33,718 bases of DNA from NCBI GenBank assembly GCA_903854535.1, contig CAINWR010000068.1:1-33718 (forward strand). Direction: 5' to 3'. Shown here one piece after another: positions 7,119 through 14,282 of the stretch (position 1 is the first letter of the stretch; each line of letters opens with the position of its first letter). Position numbers and translations under genes: made by a program. The notes under the pieces are model-generated. The model was not told the origin of the DNA. It did not search any database and was given only the letters and a program-made list of their open reading frames with translations. The stretch comes from Candidatus Staskawiczbacteria bacterium (GTDB lineage: Bacteria; Patescibacteriota; Minisyncoccia; Minisyncoccales; Staskawiczbacteraceae).

Positions 7119-9656
7119 ATGATAAAAGAAAAAGAGGAGGACAAGCAAATAAATAATATAGGTAGTGTAAAGCAAAGAGAGATGGTAGAAGAGCTCAAAG
7201 AATCATATATTGATTATGCGATGTCTGTTATAGTAGCTCGTGCTTTACCAGATGTAAGAGATGGTTTTAAGCCTGTGCATAGGAAGATTTTGTTTGCAAT
7301 GAATGAATTGGGGCTTGGATCATCTGCAAAATTTAGAAAATCAGCTGCAGTTACAGGAGATGTTTTAGCTAAATATCACCCACATGGAGATGTGGCTGTA
7401 TATGAATCTATGGTAAGAATGGCTCAAGATTTCAATATGAGATACCCATTAATTAATGGGCAAGGTAACTGGGGATCAATAGATGGTGATGGAGCTGCTG
7501 CTATGAGGTACACAGAATGTAAATTAACTAAAATTGGGGATTTGATGCTTCAAGATATTGAGAAAAATACAGTTAATTTTATTGATAACTATGATGGCAC
7601 TCGTCAAGAACCTGTTGTTTTGCCAAGTCCTGTACCACAACTTTTATTAAATGGTAGTTTGGGAATTGCAGTTGGAATGGCTACTAATATTCCGCCTCAT
7701 AATTTAACAGAAGTTTTAGATGCTACAATTCATTTATTAGATCACCCTAAAGCAGAAACTTCAGATTTATTCGAATTTGTTCAAGGGCCTGATTTTCCAA
7801 CAGGCGGAATAATTTATGATAGAAAGGAAATTATTTCAGCTTATTCTCAGGGAAAAGGAGCTATTATAATGCAAGGCAAGGCTGAGATTGTAGAAAGCAA
7901 ATCAGGAGTAGACCAAATAGTAATTACAGAAATACCCTATCAAGTTTTAAAATCTACATTAGTTGAGCAAATGGCAGATTTAGTTTCTGAAAAGAAAGTT
8001 GAAGGCATAAAAGATATTAAAGATTTATCAGATAGAGAAGGAATGAGGATTATTATTGATGTAAAAAAGGGATTTGAACCTCAAAGAATTTTAAACAAGC
8101 TTTATAAATTTACTAATTTACAAAAAACTTTTCACTTGAATTTATTAGCTTTAGTAGATGGCATACAGCCAGAGATCTTATCTTTGGTAGATGTTTTGAA
8201 ATATTTTATTGATCACAGAAAGCAAGTAACTACTCGTAGGGTGCAATATGATTTAGATAAAGCCAAAGAAAGAGCGCATATTTTAGAAGGCTTAATGATT
8301 GCTTTAAAAAATATTGATGCTGTTATTCAAACAATCAAGAAATCAAAAGATAAAGAAGAAGCTAAAGAAAATTTAATTAAAAAGTTCAAGCTTACAGAAA
8401 GACAAGCAGTGGCAATTTTGGAAATGAAATTGCAAACTTTAGCTGGTCTTGAAAGATTAAAAATAGAAGAAGAATTAGAGAATTTAATGAAGCTTATCAA
8501 GGAATTGACTGCTATTTTAAAAAGTCCTGAGAAGCTAAAAGATATAATTAAAAAAGAATTTCAGGAATTAAAAGAAAAATTTGGGGATAAAAGAAGGACA
8601 AAAGTTGTAAAAGGTAAATTAGGTGAGATCTCAGAAATTGATTTAATTCCACTTGAAGAAACTATAGTTACTCTTACAACTGGTGGTTATATAAAAAGAA
8701 TTAATCCAGATACATATAAAGCTCAGCATAGAGGTGGCAAAGGTCTTGTAGGAATGAAGACAATGCAAGATGATATTGTAGAACATTTTCTTACAGCTTC
8801 TACTCATGACAACTTAATGTTTTTTACAGATTCTGGTAAAGTTTTTCAAACACAAGTTTATGAAATACCAGAAGGCAATAGAGTAGCTCGTGGCAGAGGA
8901 TTGATGAATTTTTTGGAAATATCAACAAATGAAAAAGTTCTTTCTATGGTCCCTACCACAGGAGCTCCGCAAGGAAAGCCTACAGAGAAACAGGGCCAGC
9001 TTTTAGAAAATACTGATAAATTTTTAGTAATGATTACCAAAGATGGCACTATTAAGAAAACAGCTCTTGAAGAATTTGGTAATGTGAGAAAGTCAGGAAT
9101 TATTGCTATTAAATTAGATAAAGGAGATTTGTTGAGAAAAGTAGTTAAAACAACAGGGAACGATGATTTAATTATTGTAACCAAAAAAGGAATTGCTATT
9201 AGATTTAAAGAAAAAGATGTAAGACCAATGGGCCGTTCAGCCTCTGGAGTAAGAGCTATCAAGCTTAAATCAGGAGATGAGATTGTGGGAATGGATGTAA
9301 TTTCCCCCTCCGCTAAAGCTTCGGGGGACAAGCCTGCTGAAAAACAATATTTATTAGTTGTTATGGAAAACGGATATGGTAAAAGAACAGAAGTATCTCA
9401 ATATAAAACTCAAAGCAGAGGAGGCTCTGGTATTATTACAGCTAAAATAACCTCTAAAACAGGGCCAGCAGTATTATCTTCTATATTAAGAGGTAGTATT
9501 GAACAAGAAGATTTAATTGTTATCTCGCAAAAAGGGCAAGTTATTAGAACAGGTGTTACTTCAGTTTCTTTGCTTGGAAGAGCTACTCAGGGTGTAAGAA
9601 TTATGCGCTTAGATGATGGGGATAAAGTAGCTTCAGGTGCCTGTGTAAAAGAATAG
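7119..9656 (+). CDS. gyrA: DNA gyrase subunit A
   Basis: 845 residues, in the usual range. The N-terminal breakage-reunion domain carries the catalytic Tyr131 in AAMRYTE. The C-terminal beta-pinwheel begins after about residue 510 and has the GyrA-box form QHRGGKG (from Gln536), which supports gyrase rather than topoisomerase IV. With GyrB it introduces negative supercoils using ATP. In the quinolone-determining segment the position of E. coli Ser83 is Val92, and that of Asp87 is Glu96. Two extra loops in the C-terminal domain share a GKPTEKQ/DKPAEKQ motif (about residues 612-632 and 729-743); the second is encoded by a palindromic repeat at 9304-9327. It is the last gene of the operon starting at 6154. 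No terminator is seen; the pilin promoter starts right after the stop codon. Confidence 0.97.
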   Translation: MIKEKEEDKQINNIGSVKQREMVEELKESYIDYAMSVIVARALPDVRDGFKPVHRKILFAMNELGLGSSAKFRKSAAVTGDVLAKYHPHGDVAVYESMVRMAQDFNMRYPLINGQGNWGSIDGDGAAAMRYTECKLTKIGDLMLQDIEKNTVNFIDNYDGTRQEPVVLPSPVPQLLLNGSLGIAVGMATNIPPHNLTEVLDATIHLLDHPKAETSDLFEFVQGPDFPTGGIIYDRKEIISAYSQGKGAIIMQGKAEIVESKSGVDQIVITEIPYQVLKSTLVEQMADLVSEKKVEGIKDIKDLSDREGMRIIIDVKKGFEPQRILNKLYKFTNLQKTFHLNLLALVDGIQPEILSLVDVLKYFIDHRKQVTTRRVQYDLDKAKERAHILEGLMIALKNIDAVIQTIKKSKDKEEAKENLIKKFKLTERQAVAILEMKLQTLAGLERLKIEEELENLMKLIKELTAILKSPEKLKDIIKKEFQELKEKFGDKRRTKVVKGKLGEISEIDLIPLEETIVTLTTGGYIKRINPDTYKAQHRGGKGLVGMKTMQDDIVEHFLTASTHDNLMFFTDSGKVFQTQVYEIPEGNRVARGRGLMNFLEISTNEKVLSMVPTTGAPQGKPTEKQGQLLENTDKFLVMITKDGTIKKTALEEFGNVRKSGIIAIKLDKGDLLRKVVKTTGNDDLIIVTKKGIAIRFKEKDVRPMGRSASGVRAIKLKSGDEIVGMDVISPSAKASGDKPAEKQYLLVVMENGYGKRTEVSQYKTQSRGGSGIITAKITSKTGPAVLSSILRGSIEQEDLIVISQKGQVIRTGVTSVSLLGRATQGVRIMRLDDGDKVASGACVKE
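9304..9327. repeat. Short imperfect palindrome inserted in frame in gyrA
   Basis: CCCCCTCCGCT and AGCTTCGGGGG form an imperfect inverted repeat, far richer in G+C than the surrounding gene. It encodes a non-conserved loop ([10 protein letters not shown]) between beta-pinwheel blades, where gyrases usually run directly into a strand. Confidence 0.6.
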
Positions 9657-9686
9657 TTGACTTACTCTAATAAAAATTTGTATAAT
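9657..9686 (+). promoter_or_regulatory. Promoter for the pilin array
   Basis: TTGACT (9657-9662) directly follows the gyrA stop codon. An 18-base spacer leads to TATAAT (9681-9686). Transcription would begin near 9693, the A of the pilin ATG, so the message is predicted to be leaderless. Confidence 0.65.
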
Positions 9687-9692
9687 AATACT

Positions 9693-10043
9693 ATGAAGAG
9701 AATATTTATTAGTTATTTAGTTTTATTTGTCATATTATTTGCTTTTAGTTATACATCTGTTAATGCTGTTGGTATAATTAATCCTTTGGGAGCAAATAAT
9801 TTCTGCGAATTATTAACAGGTTTATCTAGTAAGATTGCTGGACTAGTTGCAACTTTATCTGGTATAATGATTATAATAGCAGGTATGATGTATTTAACTT
9901 CTGCAGGAGATCAGCAAAAAATGACTACAGCTAAAACAGCTTTAAAATATGCTATCATGGGTATTATTATAGCATTATTAGCTATTCCAATAGTTGAAAT
10001 AATTAAAGAAGTTCTTAATGTAAGTGTGCCAGGTGGTTGTTAA
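9693..10043 (+). CDS. VirB2/TrbC-like pilin, paralogue 1 of 6 (Cys-pair type)
   Basis: 116 residues from the ATG at 9693. An upstream in-frame TTG at 9657 is really the promoter -35 element. The signal peptide ends near SVNA. The mature part has two hydrophobic helices joined by a polar turn (TSAGDQQKMTTAKTAL), the layout of type IV secretion pilins. A Cys lies near the mature N-terminus (NNFCELL) and another is the very last residue (GGC), a pairing shared only with paralogue 6. It is the first gene of the array. It probably forms a surface or envelope filament or channel subunit; this is family inference. Confidence 0.8.
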   Translation: MKRIFISYLVLFVILFAFSYTSVNAVGIINPLGANNFCELLTGLSSKIAGLVATLSGIMIIIAGMMYLTSAGDQQKMTTAKTALKYAIMGIIIALLAIPIVEIIKEVLNVSVPGGC

Positions 10044-10080
10044 TTAAAAAAAGACAAATATTAAAAGGTCGAATTAATTA

Positions 10081-10193
10081 AACAGATTACACAGATTAAT
10101 TACGGATTTACACAAATCACAGATTGTCGCAGGCTTTGCAGATATTTATCTGTGACCTGTGAAAATCTGTTTATAATTTTGTGAAAATCTGTT
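10081..10193. repeat. 113-bp imperfect inverted-repeat element
   Basis: The element begins AACAGATT and ends with its complement AATCTGTT. Inside are recurring ACAGATT/CACAAATC motifs on the left and GTGAAAATCTGTT direct repeats on the right, which can fold back on each other. It fills the gap between pilins 1 and 2. A TATAAT at 10172-10177 lies in its right arm and could help transcribe pilin 2. An in-frame GTG at 10181 lies within it and is rejected as the pilin start. Confidence 0.65.
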
Positions 10194-10204
10194 GTTTCAA
10201 AAAT

Positions 10205-10519
10205 ATGAAAACATCAAAAATAATAGTTAGTTTATTACTTTTATCAGTAGCTCTTTTGCCAGTAGTTGCATCAGCTCAGCCAGCTACAACAGGCCTTGAT
10301 TTTACAACATTAACAGGAACAGTAGGGACTCTTTTGTGGCAAATAGTTGGAATCGTGGCTTTGGTAATGTTTGTTATTGCAGGTTTGCAATTTATGTTCG
10401 CTCAAGGTGATCCAGGAAAAGTTGCTACAGCAAGGCAGTTTGTATTGTGGGGAGTAGTTGGAATTGTAGTAGCTATATTAGCTTACTCAATAGTTGGAAT
10501 AGTTGAAAGTATTATTTAA
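10205..10519 (+). CDS. VirB2/TrbC-like pilin, paralogue 2 of 6
   Basis: 104 residues from the ATG at 10205. A signal peptide ends ASA before QPATT. Two hydrophobic helices flank the polar loop AQGDPGKVATARQ, the best example of the GDPxKVxxAR motif repeated across the array. No Cys remain. Same strand and spacing as the other five. The role is inferred as in paralogue 1. Confidence 0.8.
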   Translation: MKTSKIIVSLLLLSVALLPVVASAQPATTGLDFTTLTGTVGTLLWQIVGIVALVMFVIAGLQFMFAQGDPGKVATARQFVLWGVVGIVVAILAYSIVGIVESII

Positions 10520-10539
10520 TATATAAATATTTCGTAAGT

Positions 10540-10563
10540 CCGGTCCCGCTTTGGCGGGACCGG
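10540..10563. repeat. GC-rich perfect hairpin between pilins 2 and 3
   Basis: CCGGTCCCGC and GCGGGACCGG form a perfect 10-bp stem around a TTTG loop. TTCG and CGAA extend it further out (10531-10571). It has no T-run, so it resembles a palindromic repeat or RNA-stabilising hairpin more than a terminator. Confidence 0.75.
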
Positions 10564-10666
10564 CTAGCGAAAATTATTAAGTAAAATTTGGTATAAGAAT
10601 TATTTTAAAGATTAATTATTAAGATTTTTAAAATAGCTCTTATTTCAAATTTAATTGCAAATCAAA

Positions 10667-10984
10667 ATGTCTATTAAATCAAAATTCTTATTAACTTTAC
10701 TTGCTTGCTTGTTTTTACCGCTAATGGTTTCTGCTCAATTTACTCAGCCAATAATGGGAATTAGTTTAACTAGTCTTATAAATAGCATTTTAAATATATT
10801 TTGGGTATTAGCTACTATATTTGCTGTTGTGTGCTTTGTAATATCTGGTATTATGTTTATGACAGCAATGGGAGATGCGAATAAGGTGAAAATAGCTAGG
10901 AATTCTGTAATATTTGGAGCTATTGGGATTGCAGTAGCTATTTTAGCTTTTTCTGTTGTTAATATTATTGATAGTGTCTTATAA
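10667..10984 (+). CDS. VirB2/TrbC-like pilin, paralogue 3 of 6
   Basis: 105 residues from the ATG at 10667; an in-frame TTG 12 bases upstream is less likely. The signal peptide ends VSA before QFTQP. The two-helix layout has the polar turn TAMGDANKVKIAR. The single Cys outside the signal lies inside the first hydrophobic helix. 135 bases of repeat-containing spacer separate it from the stop codon of paralogue 2, so an independent promoter is possible; GGTATAAG is present upstream. Confidence 0.8.
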   Translation: MSIKSKFLLTLLACLFLPLMVSAQFTQPIMGISLTSLINSILNIFWVLATIFAVVCFVISGIMFMTAMGDANKVKIARNSVIFGAIGIAVAILAFSVVNIIDSVL

Positions 10985-11004
10985 AATTATTTAATTTAAT
11001 ATTT

Positions 11005-11322
11005 ATGCAAAAAAAATTATATTTTTCAGTACTAATATTTATTTTAGGGGTTTTAATTGTGCCGCAATTTGCTTTAGCACAACCAACTACTATTACTCAA
11101 ATAGTTACAAATTTATCTTCTTTAATAACTGGAATTGCAATTTTTGTGGTCGTTATATCTTGGATTCTTACGGGGCTTATATTTTTAACAGCTCAAGGAG
11201 ATCCAAGTAAAATTACAAAAGGTAGAACAGCTTTAATTTGGGCAGTAGTTGGTACGGCTGTAGCGTTTTTAGCGGGAACTGCAAGAATAATTATTGGCAA
11301 TGCTCTATCAACAGGATTTTAA
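11005..11322 (+). CDS. VirB2/TrbC-like pilin, paralogue 4 of 6
   Basis: 105 residues. The signal peptide ends ALA before QPTT. The mature protein has two hydrophobic helices around TAQGDPSKITKGR. No Cys. It starts 20 bases after paralogue 3 and clearly belongs to the same transcript. Confidence 0.8.
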   Translation: MQKKLYFSVLIFILGVLIVPQFALAQPTTITQIVTNLSSLITGIAIFVVVISWILTGLIFLTAQGDPSKITKGRTALIWAVVGTAVAFLAGTARIIIGNALSTGF

Positions 11323-11340
11323 TTAAATAAATTATTTATA

Positions 11341-11652
11341 ATGCAAGACAAAAAAATATTATTTTTATCATTATTAGCAATTGTTCTAAATTTTCCGTTA
11401 TTTGTTTCTGCACAAGTAACTGCTGTAGGTATTGTAACAAACATAGCCACAGTTCTTAACAATATTATTTTGGTATTTATTATAATAGCTTGGTTGATTA
11501 CTGGACTTTTGTTTTTGATGGCAACAGGAAATCCAAATCTTGTTGGGCTGGGTAAAAAAGCAGCTTTTGCTTCAATAATCGGAACGGTAATTTATGTATT
11601 ATCGGGCGTAGCTTTGGGTATCATTAGTAGTGCAATTTTGCAAGGTCAATAA
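11341..11652 (+). CDS. VirB2/TrbC-like pilin, paralogue 5 of 6
   Basis: 103 residues. The signal peptide ends VSA before QVTA. The polar turn has diverged to MATGNPNLVGLGKK, losing the Asp and the Arg seen in copies 2-4. No Cys. It lies 18 bases after paralogue 4. Confidence 0.8.
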   Translation: MQDKKILFLSLLAIVLNFPLFVSAQVTAVGIVTNIATVLNNIILVFIIIAWLITGLLFLMATGNPNLVGLGKKAAFASIIGTVIYVLSGVALGIISSAILQGQ

Positions 11653-11697
11653 AATCATTTTTGCAATTGAATTTATTAAAATTAAAATTTAAAACTT

Positions 11698-12027
11698 ATG
11701 AATAAAAAAATATTTTTATGTTTGTTTTTAGCGATTCTGATTCTACCATCATTGGTAATGGCTCAAAGTCCTGGTGGTATTGCTTGTACACATGTTAAAA
11801 ATTTTATGACTGCAATTTATACTATTGCTGTGACTTTAGTAGTTGTAGGTTGGGTTATAGCAGGTATATTATGGCTGACTTCTATGGGTAGTACAGAAAG
11901 AACTGGAACGGCAAAAAAAGCCACTACCGCTGCAATTATTGGGACGACGGTAGTTCTAGTTTCTGGGATTGCTGCCCCTGTAATTGCAAGTCTATTAAGT
12001 ATCCAAGGAGGATTATTAGGTTGTTAG
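11698..12027 (+). CDS. VirB2/TrbC-like pilin, paralogue 6 of 6 (Cys-pair type)
   Basis: 109 residues. The signal peptide ends VMA before QSPGG. The mature part has a Cys near its N-terminus (GGIACTHV) and a second as its last residue (GGLLGC), like paralogue 1 at the other end of the array. The turn is TSMGSTERTGTAKK. It is followed by a terminator and closes the array. Confidence 0.8.
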   Translation: MNKKIFLCLFLAILILPSLVMAQSPGGIACTHVKNFMTAIYTIAVTLVVVGWVIAGILWLTSMGSTERTGTAKKATTAAIIGTTVVLVSGIAAPVIASLLSIQGGLLGC

Positions 12028-12056
12028 GACAATAAAATATTATTTTAATGATTTCA

Positions 12057-12089
12057 AAACAATTCTGTTAAGAGCAGGGTTGTTTTTTT
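12057..12089 (+). terminator. Rho-independent terminator of the pilin array
   Basis: An 11-bp stem pairs AAACAATTCTG with CAGGGTTGTTT (two G-T wobbles) around a 7-base loop and runs into a T-run. Confidence 0.75.
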
Positions 12090-12145
12090 GTTTACTCTTT
12101 TTTTTTTATTTAATTTTTATAATGATTATGTTTTGTAAATATTTC

Positions 12146-12173
12146 TTGACGTAGATTTTGAACAAAGTATAAT
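12146..12173 (+). promoter_or_regulatory. Promoter of the PaaX/Cas2-like gene
   Basis: TTGACG (12146-12151), 16 bases, TATAAT (12168-12173). The predicted start near 12180 lies five bases before the first palindromic repeat, so the repeat occupies the start of the transcript. Confidence 0.7.
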
Positions 12174-12184
12174 AAATTAACACC

Positions 12185-12222
12185 TATCGCACAAATACGA
12201 CGATCGCTACTTTTATGCGATA
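12185..12222. repeat. 38-bp palindromic repeat, upstream copy
   Basis: The ends are TATCGCA and TGCGATA (perfect inverted 7-mers), with CGATCG in the centre. It matches 34 of 38 bases of the copy at 12790-12827 in direct orientation. It lies between the promoter and the ATG at 12229, a position suited to an operator or a 5' UTR hairpin. Confidence 0.9.
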
Positions 12223-12228
12223 AGATGT

Positions 12229-12789
12229 ATGATTAAAAATATGAAAATACATAAAAAGAAAACTAGTAAAGAAATTTTGTCAGAAAGAATTTTTAAATTT
12301 ATAATTGATAAATCAAAAGAAGCATTAGAAGGAGGTTTAGAGTTAATAATCAACCCTTCTGGCATGCAATTTAGCAACAGAAATATCGCTTCTTTTTTTC
12401 GTCAAAAAGAATATTTTAAAAGAAGCCCATACTTTGGACAAGTTAAAGGTGGTTATCAGCTTACAGGAAAGGGTAGAATTAAAGTAATAAAAAGTATTTT
12501 AATGGAAAAATTAAATAAAGAAGCAAAATGGAATGGTTTTTGGTGGGCAGTTGTATTTGATATCCCTGAGAAGAGAAGAAATATAAGAGAATTATTAAGA
12601 CGTGAATTAAAAATGATGCATTTTGTGGAGATTCAGAAAAGTATTTGGATAACGCCTTACAACATAGAAAAAGAGTTATTTATATTACTTAAATTATGGA
12701 CAAAAGATTTTACTGGGAATATAAAGGTTTTGAAAATAGAAAAAATATTAGATGACAAAGAACTTAAAGAGTATTTCGAAATAAAATAG
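12229..12789 (+). CDS. PaaX-like protein with a Cas2-like C-terminal domain
   Basis: 186 residues. The N-terminal part (about 1-100) is basic and resembles a winged helix region ending in GGYQLTGKGRIKV. Residues 104-186 resemble the PaaX middle domain and Cas2: WWAVVFDIPEKRRNIRELL, with the Asp at the end of the first strand (Asp111) kept, then HFVEIQKSIWI. PaaX proteins are transcription repressors and Cas2 is a small nuclease or CRISPR adaptation subunit; the fold is shared, so activity is open. No cas1 or CRISPR array is nearby. An alternative start is Met5 (12241). The gene is alone between two 38-bp palindromic repeats, the second beginning at the base after the stop codon. Confidence 0.8.
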   Translation: MIKNMKIHKKKTSKEILSERIFKFIIDKSKEALEGGLELIINPSGMQFSNRNIASFFRQKEYFKRSPYFGQVKGGYQLTGKGRIKVIKSILMEKLNKEAKWNGFWWAVVFDIPEKRRNIRELLRRELKMMHFVEIQKSIWITPYNIEKELFILLKLWTKDFTGNIKVLKIEKILDDKELKEYFEIK

Positions 12790-12827
12790 TCTCGCACAAA
12801 TACAACGATCGTTGCTTTTATGCGATA
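12790..12827. repeat. 38-bp palindromic repeat, downstream copy
   Basis: It begins at the base after the TAG stop. The outer arm is TCTCGCA against TGCGATA, and the centre is a perfect 12-bp palindrome (CAACGATCGTTG). It differs from the upstream copy at four positions (2, 15, 23 and 25). Confidence 0.9.
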
Positions 12828-12928
12828 GTAATGTAAATCTATTTTATGGATTTTTATTATTGGGTTGTTTTTTTGTGATTTTTAAGATAGAATTAAAAGC
12901 AATTAAGCAATATATTTATTTGTTTAAT

Positions 12929-13009
12929 GCCGAGGTGGTGAAATTGGCAGACACGCGTGCCTTAGGAGCACGTCCGCAAGGGTTGAGGGTTCGAGTCCCT
13001 CCCTCGGCA
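12929..13009 (+). tRNA. tRNA-Leu (anticodon UAG)
   Basis: The acceptor stem GCCGAGG pairs with CCTCGGC (13002-13008), discriminator A at 13009. The anticodon loop CTTAGGA gives UAG (reads CUA/CUN). A long variable arm (GTCCGCAAGGGTTGA region) marks a class II tRNA, and the T-arm GGGTTCGAGTCCC is intact. CCA is not encoded (CAC follows the discriminator), so a CCA-adding enzyme is needed. A weak TATATT at 12911-12916 may be its -10 element. Confidence 0.95.
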
Positions 13010-13056
13010 CACTTCATTTTATTCAGCGCAAACACTTTACTTCGCTTTGTGCAAAC

Positions 13057-13084
13057 AAAAACACGGTTTTAATTCGTGTTTTTT
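13057..13084 (+). terminator. Terminator after tRNA-Leu
   Basis: AAAACACG (13057-13064) pairs with CGTGTTTT (13075-13082) and continues into T residues. Confidence 0.65.
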
Positions 13085-13087
13085 AGT

Positions 13088-13120
13088 CTACAAACTACTA
13101 GCTACAACCTACAAGCTAAG
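13088..13120. repeat. 33-bp interspersed repeat, intergenic copy
   Basis: On the plus strand it begins CTACAAACTACTAGC and ends CAAGCTAAG. Its reverse complement matches 17328-17360 inside tsaD at 32 of 33 bases. It ends one base before the hsp20 stop codon. Confidence 0.85.
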
Positions 13121-13121
13121 T

Positions 13122-13547
13122 TTATGCTTCTTTGATTCCCACCTTGCCTTTATTAATATTGTTATCTATTTTAGGAAATTTTATTGTGAGAACTCCTTTA
13201 TCCATCTCAGCTTGAGCATCTTGAGAATTTATATTTTCTGGTAAAATTATTTTTTTGGAAAATGGTCCCCAATAACATTCTTGATATAAGTATTTATTAT
13301 CTTTTGAGCTGTGGGGATTTTTCCTTTCTCCTTTAATTATCATCATATCTTTTTCTATGGATATATCCACATCACTTATAGCAACGCCTGCTATTGCAGA
13401 AGAAATAACAAATTCAGCTTGAGTTTCAAATACATCTACTACAAGCTCCCCTTCTTTAGAGAATATATTTTTTTTTGTTGTATTTGATGTGTCTGAGTTT
13501 TTTTCAAGATCTGTATTGATGGCAGAATCTGATTTTATTTTTTTCAT
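13122..13547 (-). CDS. Hsp20/alpha-crystallin small heat shock protein
   Basis: 141 residues. A disordered N-terminal tail of about 35 residues precedes the alpha-crystallin domain (about 36-128), with ELVVDVFETQAEFVI, the IKGERK strand and the diagnostic GVLTIKFPK near residue 117. Small heat shock proteins hold unfolded proteins in oligomers without ATP. Its start lies 2 bases after the prsW stop codon, so it is translated from the valS-prsW-hsp20 message. No CIRCE-like site was seen upstream. Confidence 0.93.
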   Translation of the reverse strand: MKKIKSDSAINTDLEKNSDTSNTTKKNIFSKEGELVVDVFETQAEFVISSAIAGVAISDVDISIEKDMMIIKGERKNPHSSKDNKYLYQECYWGPFSKKIILPENINSQDAQAEMDKGVLTIKFPKIDNNINKGKVGIKEA

Positions 13548-13549
13548 AG

Positions 13550-14278
13550 TTATAATTTCTTAATATTTTTTAGTTTATTTATTTTATCAAATTTTGGAAC
13601 TATTAGCAAAAACAATATTATTATAATTGCAACGGGAGCTAATATTTTTGCTTGAGTGTGTTCCATAGTCATTATAGAAAAATTATAAAGTCCATGCAAG
13701 AATGTAGCTAGCAAGATGCCCAAGATAGTAAATCTTAATTTACTTTTTGGTTTTGATAAAGAAATAGCTATAAAATATCCAATTAAAGCTGAGCAAAGTG
13801 TATGTAGTAATGTAGCGCCCAAGAATCTTCCAAAACTTACTATGGCTGTAGCTAATACAGCATCATTAAATGGAAGGTTGATTGCAGAAGAGATAACATA
13901 AAAAACATTTTCTACAGCTGCAAACCCGAGGGCTGAGACTGTCATATAAATCATTGCATCTACTGGTTCATCAAACTCTGGATTATGTAAAACTTTAAAT
14001 TTTATTACTAAATATTTAAATAACTCTTCTGTAAATGCTATTATCAAAAACCAATAAATTAAATAAATGAAAATTGATGGCAAATTAATGATTCCTAATA
14101 TTTCGATTAACTGTTTTTGAATTATGTAAACAGGAATGGTAGTTAAAGATCCTAATAGAAAAATCTTTAAAATCATTTTTTTGGATTCTGGGTGAAGGTC
14201 TTTTTTGAGATAATAAAAAAGCCAAGCTAATGACGGTAAAATTCCAAAAATAATATATAAAAAATAAATAAAAACCAT
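13550..14278 (-). CDS. PrsW-family intramembrane metalloprotease
   Basis: 242 residues, mostly hydrophobic with several transmembrane helices (about 2-22, 36-56, 68-92, 110-132, 145-174, 183-203 and 211-228). The PrsW/CPBP-like active-site residues are visible: Glu84-Glu85 in AFTEELFKYL, Glu123 in AAVENVF, His159 in LLHTLCSALIGY and His195 in FLHGLYNF. PrsW of Bacillus cleaves an anti-sigma factor; no sigma or anti-sigma gene is nearby, so the substrate is unknown. It lies 4 bases after valS and 2 before hsp20, suggesting a stress or membrane-quality link. Confidence 0.88.
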   Translation of the reverse strand: MVFIYFLYIIFGILPSLAWLFYYLKKDLHPESKKMILKIFLLGSLTTIPVYIIQKQLIEILGIINLPSIFIYLIYWFLIIAFTEELFKYLVIKFKVLHNPEFDEPVDAMIYMTVSALGFAAVENVFYVISSAINLPFNDAVLATAIVSFGRFLGATLLHTLCSALIGYFIAISLSKPKSKLRFTILGILLATFLHGLYNFSIMTMEHTQAKILAPVAIIIILFLLIVPKFDKINKLKNIKKL

Positions 14279-14282
14279 TTTT

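Noticed and set aside
9657-9692. N-terminal extension of pilin 1 from a TTG codon
   Set aside because: The TTG is the -35 hexamer, and the extension would precede a normal signal peptide.
10181-10204. GTG start for pilin 2
   Set aside because: It lies in the repeat element; the ATG at 10205 gives a clean signal peptide.
12229-12789. RAYT/IS200-type transposase
   Set aside because: The palindrome-flanked layout is similar, but the protein has no HUH motif or catalytic Tyr pattern.
12185-12827. CRISPR array near a Cas2-like gene
   Set aside because: Only two repeats exist, with a whole gene between them, no spacers and no cas1; the repeats are palindromes of a different type.
12812-13072. 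86-residue open frame on the plus strand (VVKLADTRALG...)
   Set aside because: It is the read-through of the tRNA-Leu gene, which explains the sequence fully.
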